Notes: generated by a model from the sequence alone, not told the origin. Shown: positions 1 through 9,380, counted from the first letter of the stretch. The stretch is DNA of 64,000 nucleotides from Micavibrio sp. (GCA_002699085.1 PAAR01000016.1:1-64000), one strand, 5' to 3'. Program-made: numbers and translations.

Positions 1-909
1 CTGCCGCCCTATTTCAAACAGCCGGACATCATCGCCTTTCAGGACATCGATGAAGGTATGGATCTGGACAAATACAGTTTTGTTCTGGTTATTCCCGAAG
101 AGTTCGAGGCTGATGTGTTGCGTAGCCGCCAGCCAACCCTTCAGGTCAATCTGGATGCCACCGCCGTTATGATCGCCGGGATCGGATCGGGCTATATTCA
201 AAATATCATAAATGATGAGATAACGCGTTTTACAAATAACGGCCCGTCCACATCGCAAAGTCCGGTCGATATGAGGCTTCGTTATGCCTTTAATCCGAAT
301 CTGTCATCCAAATGGTTTACGAGTATTATGGAGGTCATCTCCAACATCACGATGTTTGTTATTCTGCTCACCGGTGCCGCGCTGATCCGGGAGCGCGAAC
401 ATGGCACAATCGAACACCTTCTGGTCATGCCGGTGACGCCGATTGAGATTATGCTCTCCAAAGTTTGGGCCAATGGTCTGGTGATCCTCACGGCAACAGC
501 ATTTTGTTTGTGGGTGATGATTGAGGGCGTTTTGCAAGTACCGATTGCCGGATCGGTGCCACTTTTTTTGTTGGGAACCTTGCTTTATCTGTTTTTTGCC
601 TCGGCCTTGGGAATTTTTCTGGGGACGACTGCGCGTTCCATGCCGCAATTCGGCCTGCTGTTTATTATTACGATCCTGCCGATGAATCTGCTTTCGGGCG
701 GGCAAACGCCTCTGGAAAGCCAGCCGGACTGGCTGCAGCACATCATGTGGTTCGTGCCATCAACCCATTTTGTATCCTTCGCGCAGGCGATTTTGTATCG
801 CGGGGCGGGGCTTGATATTGTCTGGCCAAATTTTCTGGCCGTGAGCGTGGTGGGCTTATCACTGTTAACATTATCTGCTCTGGCTTTTCGCCGATCAATT
901 GCGGCTTAA
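1..909 (+). CDS. ABC-2 type transporter permease, C-terminal part (5' end outside window)
   Basis: Inner-membrane permease of an ABC-2 exporter. The frame is open from base 1, so the start lies upstream of the window; an internal ATG at 58 is not the start. The N-terminal part is a soluble, probably periplasmic, domain. It is followed by about five hydrophobic segments and the cytoplasmic stretch ALIREREHGTIEHLLVMPVT, which is characteristic of the YhhJ/ABC2_membrane_3 family (EREHGTxExLLVMP). The protein ends in a hydrophobic helix and RRS. YhhJ-type permeases usually follow an HlyD-like adaptor and a fused ATPase, so those partners are expected upstream. Substrate unknown. Family confident, exact role not. 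Confidence 0.85.
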   Translation: MPPYFKQPDIIAFQDIDEGMDLDKYSFVLVIPEEFEADVLRSRQPTLQVNLDATAVMIAGIGSGYIQNIINDEITRFTNNGPSTSQSPVDMRLRYAFNPNLSSKWFTSIMEVISNITMFVILLTGAALIREREHGTIEHLLVMPVTPIEIMLSKVWANGLVILTATAFCLWVMIEGVLQVPIAGSVPLFLLGTLLYLFFASALGIFLGTTARSMPQFGLLFIITILPMNLLSGGQTPLESQPDWLQHIMWFVPSTHFVSFAQAILYRGAGLDIVWPNFLAVSVVGLSLLTLSALAFRRSIAA

Positions 910-994
910 GTTGGAGAAAGCACCTCGATAAGATTTTAGAATGTGTCTAATGAAAAAAATGTTACAGTTGCCCAGCATAAAAGGAGAAAATACT

Positions 995-1201
995 ATGAAA
1001 AGAAAAGCCATACTTATGACAGGCCTGATAGCGATAATGCTGATGAGCGGTTGCGCGGGCGGTATGCGTCAAGACGGCGTCAAGCAAAAAGTGCAAGATG
1101 AATTTGTCTTTGAAAATATCGATAAGAATGCCGATGGAAATATTGACCCTCAGGAATTTGCTGCATTTAAGCAAAACCTGAAATCCTTAAAACGCTACTA
1201 G
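995..1201 (+). CDS. small EF-hand lipoprotein
   Basis: Predicted 68-residue lipoprotein. The start at 995 is chosen over the upstream in-frame ATG at 941 because AAGGAG at 981 precedes it and it gives a clean signal peptide. That peptide is MKRKA, a hydrophobic stretch, then the lipobox LMSGC. The mature part holds one canonical EF-hand loop, DKNADGNIDPQE, with Asp/Asn at positions 1, 3, 5 and 9 and Glu at 12, so it probably binds one calcium ion at the membrane. It stands alone between the ABC permease and the convergent LpxR-like gene. Function unknown; a single EF-hand may dimerise or bind a partner. Confidence 0.7.
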   Translation: MKRKAILMTGLIAIMLMSGCAGGMRQDGVKQKVQDEFVFENIDKNADGNIDPQEFAAFKQNLKSLKRY

Positions 1202-1228
1202 AATTTCTCAGTCGTCAGCTTTCGCAAT

Positions 1229-2287
1229 CTAAAACCTGTACCCTAAAGAGATCGCGCCGAAGAGAGACGGGTCGTCTTGCCCATCAAATTCCTTTGACCG
1301 CCAGTTGATGGTATAGGAAAACTGCGCTTTGCCGTAGGTAAAGCTCACGCCCGCGTTGGCATCAGCCACCAGGTATTTTTTATCAACCGAGGGGCTGTCC
1401 TCGAACGTATTGCCGTCCAGAAATATATTGCGTCCCATGGCGCGCCCCTCCACTCCGGCAAACAATGACCAAGCGAAACGATCCTCCGGCACGGCAAAAA
1501 AGCCGCTACCCGGAATGGCAGGGCGTACCCGCAAAGGGGTAGATTGCCATTTATACTGGCTGGGCGTGAGTTGAAAACTCAAACCACCGGAGCCGTATGT
1601 ATATATATTGCCAAGCGTAATGCCAGCATGAGGTGCCGCCCGAAATGTGAAGCCATCTATATCGGCTGCATAGGCCTCCGGCCATTGGCGCTGCCAGGAG
1701 AGCATCAGTCCCGGCTCATTCTCCAGTTGGTGATCCCAGCCCGAAGGGTCGTCTGCATCTAGAACGTCATGAACAAATTTTTGAGTCTGTTCCCCCAAAG
1801 CCCAGGGGCCGACGATCCCGATCGTGGCTTCCAGGTCATCCACGTGATTATCCGTCAAACTGGTCAGTCCGGCAGAAACATACAAAAACGCAGCATAAGG
1901 ACGATCTTTCGGATCGGGCGTACGCACCGTGATATTTTCTGGTGTATACAGGTTTTGTCCGAAAGAATAATAGGTTGAAGTCGTTTCATTAATTTCAAAC
2001 GTGGGGACATAGTGATCCAGTATGTCGGCAAACCACGGTGGATCGGCCCCATAATCGAAATAAGTAAGGCGTACCCCGCTTGTATAGTTCTCATCGGTGT
2101 TCCCGCCAAAGTTATCATTCTCAATCGTGAATGTAAAAAAATCAGCATCTTCGTTAAGAAGATCTTTAGGAATTCTATCTTTAAAATTATTGTCCTGCTC
2201 GTTGGCATAAGCATGTGACACAAGAAGGGAGTAGAATGTTATGAGGGCAAGAGATGTTATAAAAAAAAGAAATTTCCGCATATTCAT
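1229..2287 (-). CDS. LpxR-like outer-membrane lipid A deacylase (DUF2219)
   Basis: Outer-membrane beta-barrel of 352 residues with an N-terminal signal peptide ending near SHAYA. Family marks visible are the ENDNF...YTSGVRLTYF block after the signal peptide, a central GWDHQL segment, and a C-terminal strand ending GYRF, typical of Bam-assembled barrels. In LpxR an Asn-Asp pair, a Ser/Thr and a His form the active site, and all have candidates here. LpxR removes the 3' acyloxyacyl chain of lipid A. The gene lies 37 bp downstream of the TetR gene on the same strand, so the two are probably cotranscribed. This links envelope remodelling to the divergent efflux pump. The family is likely; the enzymatic activity is inferred. 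Confidence 0.75.
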   Translation of the reverse strand: MNMRKFLFFITSLALITFYSLLVSHAYANEQDNNFKDRIPKDLLNEDADFFTFTIENDNFGGNTDENYTSGVRLTYFDYGADPPWFADILDHYVPTFEINETTSTYYSFGQNLYTPENITVRTPDPKDRPYAAFLYVSAGLTSLTDNHVDDLEATIGIVGPWALGEQTQKFVHDVLDADDPSGWDHQLENEPGLMLSWQRQWPEAYAADIDGFTFRAAPHAGITLGNIYTYGSGGLSFQLTPSQYKWQSTPLRVRPAIPGSGFFAVPEDRFAWSLFAGVEGRAMGRNIFLDGNTFEDSPSVDKKYLVADANAGVSFTYGKAQFSYTINWRSKEFDGQDDPSLFGAISLGYRF

Positions 2288-2324
2288 CCCTTTTCCAATC
2301 CTAAATTGGAAAAAAACAAAGTGA

Positions 2325-2903
2325 TCAATTTAGGCGCTTTGTTTTCAATATCAAAGCCTTCCGGGTTATCCAGATATTCAAAAAGGTGCCTTTCATAAAG
2401 CACGAAATACACTGTGTTAAAAGTTCGGGATCGGCCTGTGTATTTAATTTTCCGGCTGTTTTGGCTTTTTCGATGTAACGTTTAAACAGGCGCATGCTCT
2501 CCGCTTTTTTCTCGCGGTGTTTGTCTTTATAGGGTGCAAGATCGCCGGAATAATCGCTTTTCATGAAAAACAGAATAAGGGTTTGCTGTCTTTGTTTGCC
2601 TTTTTCGATATCCAACATGATCTGGATACATAAATCACGAAGCTGCACCATCGGTTCTGGATGGTCTTTTTCCAGGTCTTCCAGGATCATATCAACAAAA
2701 GGGCGATGCAGACGCTCGTGTAAAGCCTCAAAAATCTGCGTTTTGTTTTCAAAGTGCCAATAGACAGCGCCCCGTGTAACGCCTGCTGCTTTTGCAATTT
2801 CATCCAACGTGCTGCGTGCCACCCCTTTTTCAGAAAAAATCCGAACAGCGGCGTTTAACAGGTCTTCACGCGTTTTCTCTGACTCTTCTTTCGTGCGTCT
2901 CAT
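2325..2903 (-). CDS. TetR/AcrR-family repressor of the RND pump
   Basis: TetR regulator of 192 residues. The start at 2903 (MRRTKEESEKTRE) is preferred to an upstream ATG at 2930 because the usual N-terminal arm begins there and the longer form would run into the operator. The HTH is clear: TLDEIAKAAGVTRGAVYWHF, the form seen in AcrR, TtgR and MexZ-like repressors. The C-terminal ligand domain is variable. It is divergent from the efflux operon, with a perfect inverted repeat CATACAT-AA-ATGTATG in between, so it very likely represses the pump and possibly itself. Inducer unknown. Confidence 0.9.
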   Translation of the reverse strand: MRRTKEESEKTREDLLNAAVRIFSEKGVARSTLDEIAKAAGVTRGAVYWHFENKTQIFEALHERLHRPFVDMILEDLEKDHPEPMVQLRDLCIQIMLDIEKGKQRQQTLILFFMKSDYSGDLAPYKDKHREKKAESMRLFKRYIEKAKTAGKLNTQADPELLTQCISCFMKGTFLNIWITRKALILKTKRLN

Positions 2904-2920
2904 AAGAGTTATCCTTTGTC

Positions 2921-2949
2921 TTGACATCATACATACATAAATGTATGGT
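2921..2949 (+). promoter_or_regulatory. promoter of the RND efflux operon
   Basis: TTGACA at 2921-2926 and TATGGT at 2944-2949 with a 17-bp spacer form a plausible sigma-70 promoter reading toward the adaptor gene at 3016. The repressor palindrome fills the 3' part of the spacer and overlaps the -10 box, so repressor binding would exclude RNA polymerase. Confidence 0.65.
2932..2947. promoter_or_regulatory. TetR operator (perfect inverted repeat)
   Basis: CATACAT (2932-2938), AA, ATGTATG (2941-2947): a perfect 7-bp inverted repeat between the divergent TetR gene and the efflux operon. Its position and its resemblance to AcrR/TtgR-type operators (TACATACATNNATGTATGTA-like) make it the likely repressor site. 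Confidence 0.75.
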
Positions 2950-3015
2950 TAAACATAGCTGTAATTTTTATATTTGTCCAGCTTCGAAAGACAGCAGGAA
3001 AAGGAAACACAAAAT

Positions 3016-4176
3016 ATGAAGAAAATATTCCCTTTATTAATGCTGGCGCTCCTGCTCGCCGGAGGTGGTTGGTATTGGTGGCTCAAGAACGACGACGGCA
3101 CACAGAATGCGTCTTCCGCTGCGGCAAGGCCGCCGCAGGCCGTGGCGGTTCTGGAATTAAAACCGCAAAGAATTACATTTACGCAACAACTTCCCGGCCG
3201 TGTTTCGCCCTACCGTCAATCGCAGGTGCGCCCTCAAGTGGATGGAATCATCACCGAGCGCCTGTTTGAAGAAGGGGCGGATGTTGAAAAAGGCCAGCAA
3301 CTGTATCAAATTGACGACGCCCGCTATAAGGCGGCGCTGAATAGCGCCAAGGCGGATCTGGCCAGCGCCCGCGCGAATGTAAAAACCGTTGAAGCCCGCG
3401 CAAAACGCTACGAAGAGCTTGTCAAAATCAATGCGGTGAGCGAGCAGGAATATGACGATGTGAAAGCCGAGTTCGATCAGGCCATGGCCGCTATTGCGGT
3501 CGCGCAGGCGGCTCTGGATGTGGCGCAAGTCAATCTGGATTATACGAAAGTGTATGCCCCGATTTCCGGGCGAATTAGCCGATCTTTTGTAACCGAAGGC
3601 ACTTTGGTAACAGCCAATCAGGAACAATTCCTGGCAACCATAACCCAGCTTGACCCGGTCTATATCGATATGCAGCAATCCGGATCGGAAGCAATTTATT
3701 TGCGTTCCCGCATGATGGGTAAGGAGACGGTCTCGGTCCATTTAATGCTGGATGAAAAAACAGGCATGGATTACCCCCATGAAGGCAGTTTGAAATTTTC
3801 CGAAGTGACGATTGATGAAACGACTGGTTCTATTGCTTTGCGCGCCCTGATTCCAAACCCGGATAGTTTACTGCTGCCGGGTCTCTTTGTGCGGGCAACG
3901 CTTGATCTGGGGCAGGATGATGTTCTCCTGGTGCCGCAGCGGGCGACAATTCGCACGCCGGAAGGCGATTTGACGGTCTGGGTTGTTGATGAATCCGGAA
4001 AAGCGCAGCCGCGTCCTGTTAAGGTTGAGCAAGCCTATACAGATAACTGGATTGTAAAGGATGGGTTAAAGGCCGGCGATACCATCATTGTCGAAGGCTA
4101 TCAGAAAGTCGGCCCCGGTGCGCCTGTCTCCTCTGTGCCTTGGCAGCAAAGCGAAACATCAGGCGGTAAGGAGTAA
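3016..4176 (+). CDS. acrA: RND efflux periplasmic adaptor (AcrA/MexA type)
   Basis: Membrane-fusion protein of 386 residues linking the inner-membrane pump to the outer-membrane channel. The ATG at 3016 follows an AAAGGAA site; a TTG at 2974 is open upstream but has no Shine-Dalgarno sequence. Visible are an N-terminal hydrophobic signal or anchor, a first lipoyl half (VRPQVDGIITERLFEEGADV), an alpha-hairpin (DLASARANVKTVEARAKRYEEL...), a second lipoyl half (VYAPISGRISRSFVTEGTLV), then beta-barrel and membrane-proximal domains. No lipobox cysteine was seen. It is first in a three-gene operon with the pump 5 bp downstream and is regulated by the divergent TetR protein. Confidence 0.93.
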   Translation: MKKIFPLLMLALLLAGGGWYWWLKNDDGTQNASSAAARPPQAVAVLELKPQRITFTQQLPGRVSPYRQSQVRPQVDGIITERLFEEGADVEKGQQLYQIDDARYKAALNSAKADLASARANVKTVEARAKRYEELVKINAVSEQEYDDVKAEFDQAMAAIAVAQAALDVAQVNLDYTKVYAPISGRISRSFVTEGTLVTANQEQFLATITQLDPVYIDMQQSGSEAIYLRSRMMGKETVSVHLMLDEKTGMDYPHEGSLKFSEVTIDETTGSIALRALIPNPDSLLLPGLFVRATLDLGQDDVLLVPQRATIRTPEGDLTVWVVDESGKAQPRPVKVEQAYTDNWIVKDGLKAGDTIIVEGYQKVGPGAPVSSVPWQQSETSGGKE

Positions 4177-4181
4177 AATTT

Positions 4182-7100
4182 ATGGCTCGTTTTTTTATTG
4201 ACCGCCCCGTTTTTGCATGGGTTATCGCCATTATCATTATGCTGGCCGGCGTTTTATCGATCCGCGCCTTGCCGATTGAGCAATATCCAAAAGTCGCTCC
4301 GCCCACTGTCGCTATTAATGCAAGTTACCCCGGTGCCTCCGCCGAAACGGTTGAAAATTCGGTCACGCAGGTCATTGAACAGCGCCTGACGGGGATCGAT
4401 CATTTGCGCTATTTCACCTCAAGCAGTCAGGACGGCTCTATGAGCATCACCTTGACGTTTGAGCCAGAGGCAGATCCCGATATTGCACAGGTGCAAACGC
4501 AAAACAAGGTGCAAGGCGCAGTCACGCAACTGCCGCAAGAGGTGCAAGCTCTTGGTGTTACCGTGACAAAATCCAATGACAGCTTCCTGCTGGTTGTTGG
4601 CGTTTATTCGGAAGACGGTGAAATGTCACAGGGCGAACTCGGCGATATGCTGGTTAGCACCTTCCGTGAGCCAATCTCGCGCGTGAACGGGGTCGGAAAT
4701 GTCCGTATATTCGGAGACCAACATGCGATGCGGATATGGCTCGATCCTGCCAAGCTCTATAGTTACAATTTGACCCCTTTGGATGTGCAAAGTGCCGTTC
4801 AAATCCAGAACACCGATATTTCGGCGGGTCAACTCGGCGGCATGCCCGCCGCCCCGAACCAGCAAATTAATGCGACGGTCAAAGCGCAGGCACGGCTGGA
4901 GTCCGTTGAAGATTTCGAACGTATCGTTTTGCGGGTCAATACGGATGGATCGCAAGTACGGCTCAGGGACGTAGCGACACTGGAACTTGGCTCCGAAAGT
5001 TACGACAGGATTGTGCGCTATAAAAGAAAACCGGCGGCGGGAATGGCCATCACACTTGCAACAGGTGCCAATGCATTGCAGACAGCCGAGCTTGTTAAGC
5101 ACAAGGTGGCAGAACTGTCGGAATATATGCCCGAAGGGGTAAAAGTCGTCTACCCCCTTGATGCAACACCTTTCATCGAACTCTCCATTGAATCCGTTGT
5201 TCACACACTGATAGAGGCGGTTGTTCTTGTCTTCTTCGTGATGCTGCTGTTTTTGCAAAATCTGCGGGCAACCTTGATCCCGACGATCGCCGTTCCTGTT
5301 GTTTTACTGGGAACTTTTGCAGTGCTTTTAGCTTTCGGGTTTTCAATCAATGTGCTGACTATGTTCGCCATGGTTCTGGCTATCGGGCTTTTGGTCGATG
5401 ATGCAATTGTGGTTGTGGAAAATGTCGAACGCATCATGAGCGAGGAAGACTTATCGCCCAAGGAGGCCACGCGTAAATCCATGGATCAGATTACAGGCGC
5501 TCTGGTCGGCATTGCCGTAGTGCTGTCTACGGTTTTTATCCCGATGGCCTTTTTCAGCGGCTCTGCCGGCGCGATTTACCGTCAATTCTCAATCACGATT
5601 GTATCGGCTATGGGACTGTCTGTCATCGTAGCACTCATTCTCTCTCCTTCACTTTGCGCGACACTTTTGAAACAACACAAGGGTGAGAAACGACGCGCGG
5701 ATACAGGATTCTTTGGTTGGTTTAATAAATATTTTAATAAGGGACGCGACGGGTATCAAAAAAGCGCCTCTTTTATAGCAGGTCGAGCATTTCGCTTCTT
5801 CATGGTATACATCGTTCTGGTCGGTGGGATGATGGGTATATTTATGCAGCTTCCCGGCTCGTTTCTGCCCAACGAAGATCAGGGGACAATGTATTTAATG
5901 GTTAATACTCCTCCCAGTTCAACGGCGGAGCGCACGCTGGAATCCGTTAAACAGGTTGAGGATTATTTCCTTGAGCAACAAAAGGACACGGTTGAACACC
6001 TCTTCACCGTTGTCGGCTTCAGCTTTGCGGGTTCCGCCCAAAACGCGGCGTTCGGTTTTGTTGGTTTAAAAGACTGGGATGAGCGCACGCAAGACGACCA
6101 AAGCGTATTCGCTATCGCGCAGGCCGCAGGCGGCGCTTTGTATCAGATCAAGGATGCCATGGCTTTTGCTTTCTTTCCGCCGCCAATCCGCGAACTGGGA
6201 AACTCGTCCGGTTTTGATTTTCAGCTTGTCGACCGTAGTGGAATTGGGCACGAAGCATTGATGAATGCGCGGAATCAGCTTTTGGGCGCCGCAGGGCAGA
6301 ACCCAAAACTTACCAGTGTCCGCCCCAACGGCCTCAGCGATGTTCCTCAATTTAAAATTGATATTGATAGCGAAAAAGCCTCTGCTCTCGGTTTGTCTTT
6401 AAGTGATATCAACCGGACCCTGCAAATCGCATGGGGATCCAGTTATGTGAATGACTTTGTAGACAAGGGACGGATCAAGCGCGTCTATCTACAAGCTGAT
6501 GCGCCGCACCGCATGATGCCGGAGGATCTTGATAACTGGTATGTTCGTAATAATGAGGGGGAAATGGTGCCATTCAACACCTTCTCTAGCGCCGAGTGGA
6601 CATATGGCTCGCCCAAGCTGGAGCGCTTTAACGGAAATTCATCTGTCAATATCCAGGGATCTCCTGCATCTGGTATAAGCACCGGCGTGGCGATGGAGGA
6701 GATACAGAAAATTGTTAGCACCTTACCGGAAGGGCTAGGTCTTGAATGGTATGGCCTGTCTTATGAAGAACGCCAGACAGGAGCGCAGGCCCCGGCACTA
6801 TACGCGCTCTCGGTTTTGATCGTATTCCTGTGTTTGGCTGCGCTTTATGAGAGCTGGGCTGTACCGCTAGCAGTGATGCTGGTTGTTCCCTTGGGTGTTT
6901 TAGGGGCAGTTATCGCCGCTTATATTTTTGGTCTTCCCAATGATGTATATCTACAGGTAGCATTGCTGACGACAGTCGGGCTAGCATCCAAGAACGCTAT
7001 TCTGATCGTTGAATTTGCCAAGGATCTGCGGAAACAGGGACATAGTTTGATGGAATCTGTTTCTATTGCGGCCAAGCAGCGTTTTCGTCCCATCATTATG

Positions 7101-7325
7101 ACCTCAATGGCCTTTATGCTAGGTGTAACACCGCTTGCTCTGGCCAGCGGTGCGGGCGCCGCCAGCCAGAACGCTATCGGAATTGCCGTTATGGGCGGTA
7201 TGGCGGCGGCTACGTTCCTAGCTATATTTTTTGTACCGATGTTTTATGTGATGGTTGAAAACATCTTCCACCGCGGTGAAAAACAATCAGAAGAGAAAAA
7301 GAAAGAGCAAGAGCATGACACGTAA
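4182..7325 (+). CDS. acrB: RND multidrug efflux pump (HAE1, AcrB/MexB type)
   Basis: Proton-driven inner-membrane drug exporter of 1047 residues, the normal length for HAE1 pumps. The N-terminus MARFFIDRPVFAWVIAIIIM is typical. TM4 carries the paired aspartates of the proton relay in GLLVDDAIVVVEN, and TM10 carries the matching lysine in VGLASKNAILIVEFAK. Two large periplasmic loops and twelve transmembrane segments are visible. The double Asp and the Lys separate it from the metal pumps further along the window. Its 3' end overlaps the outer-membrane channel gene by 11 bp. Substrate range cannot be read from sequence; hydrophobic drugs, solvents or bile-like compounds are likely. Confidence 0.95.
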   Translation: MARFFIDRPVFAWVIAIIIMLAGVLSIRALPIEQYPKVAPPTVAINASYPGASAETVENSVTQVIEQRLTGIDHLRYFTSSSQDGSMSITLTFEPEADPDIAQVQTQNKVQGAVTQLPQEVQALGVTVTKSNDSFLLVVGVYSEDGEMSQGELGDMLVSTFREPISRVNGVGNVRIFGDQHAMRIWLDPAKLYSYNLTPLDVQSAVQIQNTDISAGQLGGMPAAPNQQINATVKAQARLESVEDFERIVLRVNTDGSQVRLRDVATLELGSESYDRIVRYKRKPAAGMAITLATGANALQTAELVKHKVAELSEYMPEGVKVVYPLDATPFIELSIESVVHTLIEAVVLVFFVMLLFLQNLRATLIPTIAVPVVLLGTFAVLLAFGFSINVLTMFAMVLAIGLLVDDAIVVVENVERIMSEEDLSPKEATRKSMDQITGALVGIAVVLSTVFIPMAFFSGSAGAIYRQFSITIVSAMGLSVIVALILSPSLCATLLKQHKGEKRRADTGFFGWFNKYFNKGRDGYQKSASFIAGRAFRFFMVYIVLVGGMMGIFMQLPGSFLPNEDQGTMYLMVNTPPSSTAERTLESVKQVEDYFLEQQKDTVEHLFTVVGFSFAGSAQNAAFGFVGLKDWDERTQDDQSVFAIAQAAGGALYQIKDAMAFAFFPPPIRELGNSSGFDFQLVDRSGIGHEALMNARNQLLGAAGQNPKLTSVRPNGLSDVPQFKIDIDSEKASALGLSLSDINRTLQIAWGSSYVNDFVDKGRIKRVYLQADAPHRMMPEDLDNWYVRNNEGEMVPFNTFSSAEWTYGSPKLERFNGNSSVNIQGSPASGISTGVAMEEIQKIVSTLPEGLGLEWYGLSYEERQTGAQAPALYALSVLIVFLCLAALYESWAVPLAVMLVVPLGVLGAVIAAYIFGLPNDVYLQVALLTTVGLASKNAILIVEFAKDLRKQGHSLMESVSIAAKQRFRPIIMTSMAFMLGVTPLALASGAGAASQNAIGIAVMGGMAAATFLAIFFVPMFYVMVENIFHRGEKQSEEKKKEQEHDT

Positions 7326-8724
7326 ACCCTTATCCTTTTTACTTCTGGCAACGATGTTGTCAGGCTGCACCATGATCCCTGATTTTTCCAGGCCGGATTT
7401 TTCAGCCGCCCAAAACTGGAATGACGTACCGGGTTATGAATCGGAGACAGGAGAAAAGCTGGCTGTTGAAATGGACTGGAAGGCGTTTTTTAATTCTTCG
7501 GAGTTTCATTTGGTTATTGGAACGGCACTGCAAAACAACAAAGACCTAAAGACTGTGGCTCTCAACATTGAGGAGGCTCGCGCGCTCTACCGGATTGAAC
7601 GTGCCGATTTGTTCCCCAGTGTTAATGCCAATGGAGACGGAACGATTGCCGAAAGCTCGGATGAAAGCAGCGCGACAGGCCGGGCGCAAAAAACAGAGCT
7701 GTATGAGGCCAATCTGGGCGTTGCCGCATATGAATTGGATCTCTTCGGCAAAATCCGCAGCAATAATGAATCGACCATCAACGAATATCTGGCGACAACG
7801 GAAGCGCACGCAGTGGTTCGCAATGCTCTGATTGCGGAGACGGCCAATGCCTATCTACAGCTTTTGTCCGATCAGAAACTGTTGGCTTTGACACAAAAAA
7901 CACTGACGGCACAACAGCGCACCTATGATATTTTGTCTCAAAGCTTGGAAAAAGGCGTATCCACCGAGCAGGACGTGGCTCGGGCCGCCACAGCCGTTGA
8001 AACCGCACGGGTGAACCAGCATCAATATAGCCGCTTCGTCGCACAGGATAAAAACGCATTGTTTTTACTGATGGGCGTGGCTCAGGACGATGCATTTTTA
8101 CCGAAAACGACACTGGATGAGGTGGCAATCAAGGATAGCCTTGATCCCGGTCTTCCTTCCGAAGTGCTACTCATGCGTCCGGATATTCGTCAGGCAGAAT
8201 ATAACCTGTTATCACGCAATGCCGACATCGGTGCCGCCAGAGCCGCCTTTTTCCCCAGTATCACATTGACCGGTACATACGGATTTGCCAGCCAAAGCCT
8301 AGGTGATCTCTTCGCCAGTGGCGCAGGCGGTGCCTGGGCCTTTTTGCCGAAAATTACTCTGCCGATCTTTCAGGGCGGGCGCAATAAAGCCAATCTCGAT
8401 CTGGCTGAAATTCGCAAAGAAAAAGCCGTTGTTGGTTATGAGAAAGCCATTCAGGTTGCTTTCCGCGAGGTTTCTGATGAACTGGCGGCGCGGGAAACGC
8501 TTGATGAGCAACTAAAATCACAGCGCCGTCTCGTCGCCGCCGCACAGAAAGTTTATGATATTTCTCAGGCGCGTTATAAATCCGGGATCGACAGTTTTCT
8601 CAGTGTCCTTGATGCACAACGTGAACTTTATGTTTTCCAGCAAAATGAAATCCAGATCGAACGGCAGCGCCTGGCCAATCTGGTTAATCTTTATAAGGTG
8701 CTCGGCGGGGGGAGTGAAATTTAA
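7315..8724 (+). CDS. oprM: outer-membrane efflux channel, NodT/OprM family lipoprotein
   Basis: TolC-like outer-membrane factor of 469 residues. The ATG at 7315 overlaps the end of acrB and yields a lipoprotein signal peptide with lipobox MLSGC; the reading upstream of it is acrB in another frame. Two OEP repeats are recognisable, including the YELDLFGKIRS motif and the second-repeat LPSEVLLMRPDIRQAEYNL...ADIGAARAAFFPSITLTG block that defines the NodT group. It completes the tripartite pump with the two preceding genes. The 3' end overlaps the GTG start of a degenerate TetR gene. Confidence 0.94.
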   Translation: MTRKPLSFLLLATMLSGCTMIPDFSRPDFSAAQNWNDVPGYESETGEKLAVEMDWKAFFNSSEFHLVIGTALQNNKDLKTVALNIEEARALYRIERADLFPSVNANGDGTIAESSDESSATGRAQKTELYEANLGVAAYELDLFGKIRSNNESTINEYLATTEAHAVVRNALIAETANAYLQLLSDQKLLALTQKTLTAQQRTYDILSQSLEKGVSTEQDVARAATAVETARVNQHQYSRFVAQDKNALFLLMGVAQDDAFLPKTTLDEVAIKDSLDPGLPSEVLLMRPDIRQAEYNLLSRNADIGAARAAFFPSITLTGTYGFASQSLGDLFASGAGGAWAFLPKITLPIFQGGRNKANLDLAEIRKEKAVVGYEKAIQVAFREVSDELAARETLDEQLKSQRRLVAAAQKVYDISQARYKSGIDSFLSVLDAQRELYVFQQNEIQIERQRLANLVNLYKVLGGGSEI

Positions 8725-9179
8725 CACGACTCGGGAAACATTATTTCATACCTCTAGGGAATTAATGCTGCAAAACGGTTACCATGCTGTCAGCGTTGAC
8801 GATATTTGCGCCCGGGCAAATGTTAAAAAGGGAAGCTTCTACCATTTTTTTGATTCCAAAATGAATTTAGCACTGCAAACAATGGATGAAGAGCATCAGG
8901 AATCGAAAAGCGTATGTGGTGTGTGACACTATTTTTTCTTCCGTTTCTTCTCCAACAGAAAGATTTCAGAACTTTTTTGAGTACATCTATGAAACGCAGG
9001 CCGATCTCTACAAGAGGACAGGTCATGTATGCGGTGCCTTGCCCGTTACTTTGAGGCTGGGAATGGCGTGCAACGATGAAATCAGGAAAAAATCCAGCCA
9101 GATTATCTGTTTCTACGAAAAATATTATAAAACTGTCTTAGGTGATTTGATCAATGCCGGAGACATATGCATGTTGTAA
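8714..9179 (+). pseudogene. TetR-family regulator, frameshifted and truncated
   Basis: Reads from GTG at 8714, behind a GGGGGGA stretch and overlapping the end of the channel gene. The first part is a normal TetR N-terminus (TRETLFHTSRELMLQNGYH...) with HTH VDDICARANVKKGSFYHFF. The frame then stops at 8926. The rest of the family (SSPTERFQNFFEYIY, GHVCGALPVTLRLG) continues in another frame from about 8886 to 9179, so one indel has broken the gene. The product would also end early, after about 155 residues in total, where unrelated GC-rich intergenic sequence begins. It was probably once a second regulator of the pump. Confidence 0.75.
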
Positions 9180-9309
9180 AACGTGGCGGCGTGTGGACGG
9201 AAATTGATCCGGATACGCGCAGAGCAGAAATTCTGGTGCGTCTGCCGTCTGCATTTCTGTCTGTAAGGCTTAGTGTATATGGGCTTGAGGCATGTAAGCA
9301 GATGTCACT

Positions 9310-9380
9310 CTCTCCACCCCTTCCTAAAGGGAGGGGGCGTGGTACACAGATCCACGCACCCCATCCCGGTCGGGTCAGGG
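9310..9380. repeat. GC-rich palindromic intergenic element
   Basis: Holds the near-palindrome CCCCTTCC-TAAA-GGGAGGGG (9317-9336), then GCGTGG...CCACGC (9338-9357) and CCCGGTCGGG (9365-9374). Nested inverted repeats of this kind occur as dispersed intergenic elements in many proteobacteria. It lies directly after the truncated TetR fragment and may mark a rearrangement point. The open frames crossing it are low-complexity and are not called as genes. Confidence 0.4.

Noticed and set aside
2974-3015. TTG at 2974 as the start of the adaptor gene
   Set aside because: No ribosome-binding site, and it would put polar residues before the signal peptide; ATG 3016 has AAAGGAA.
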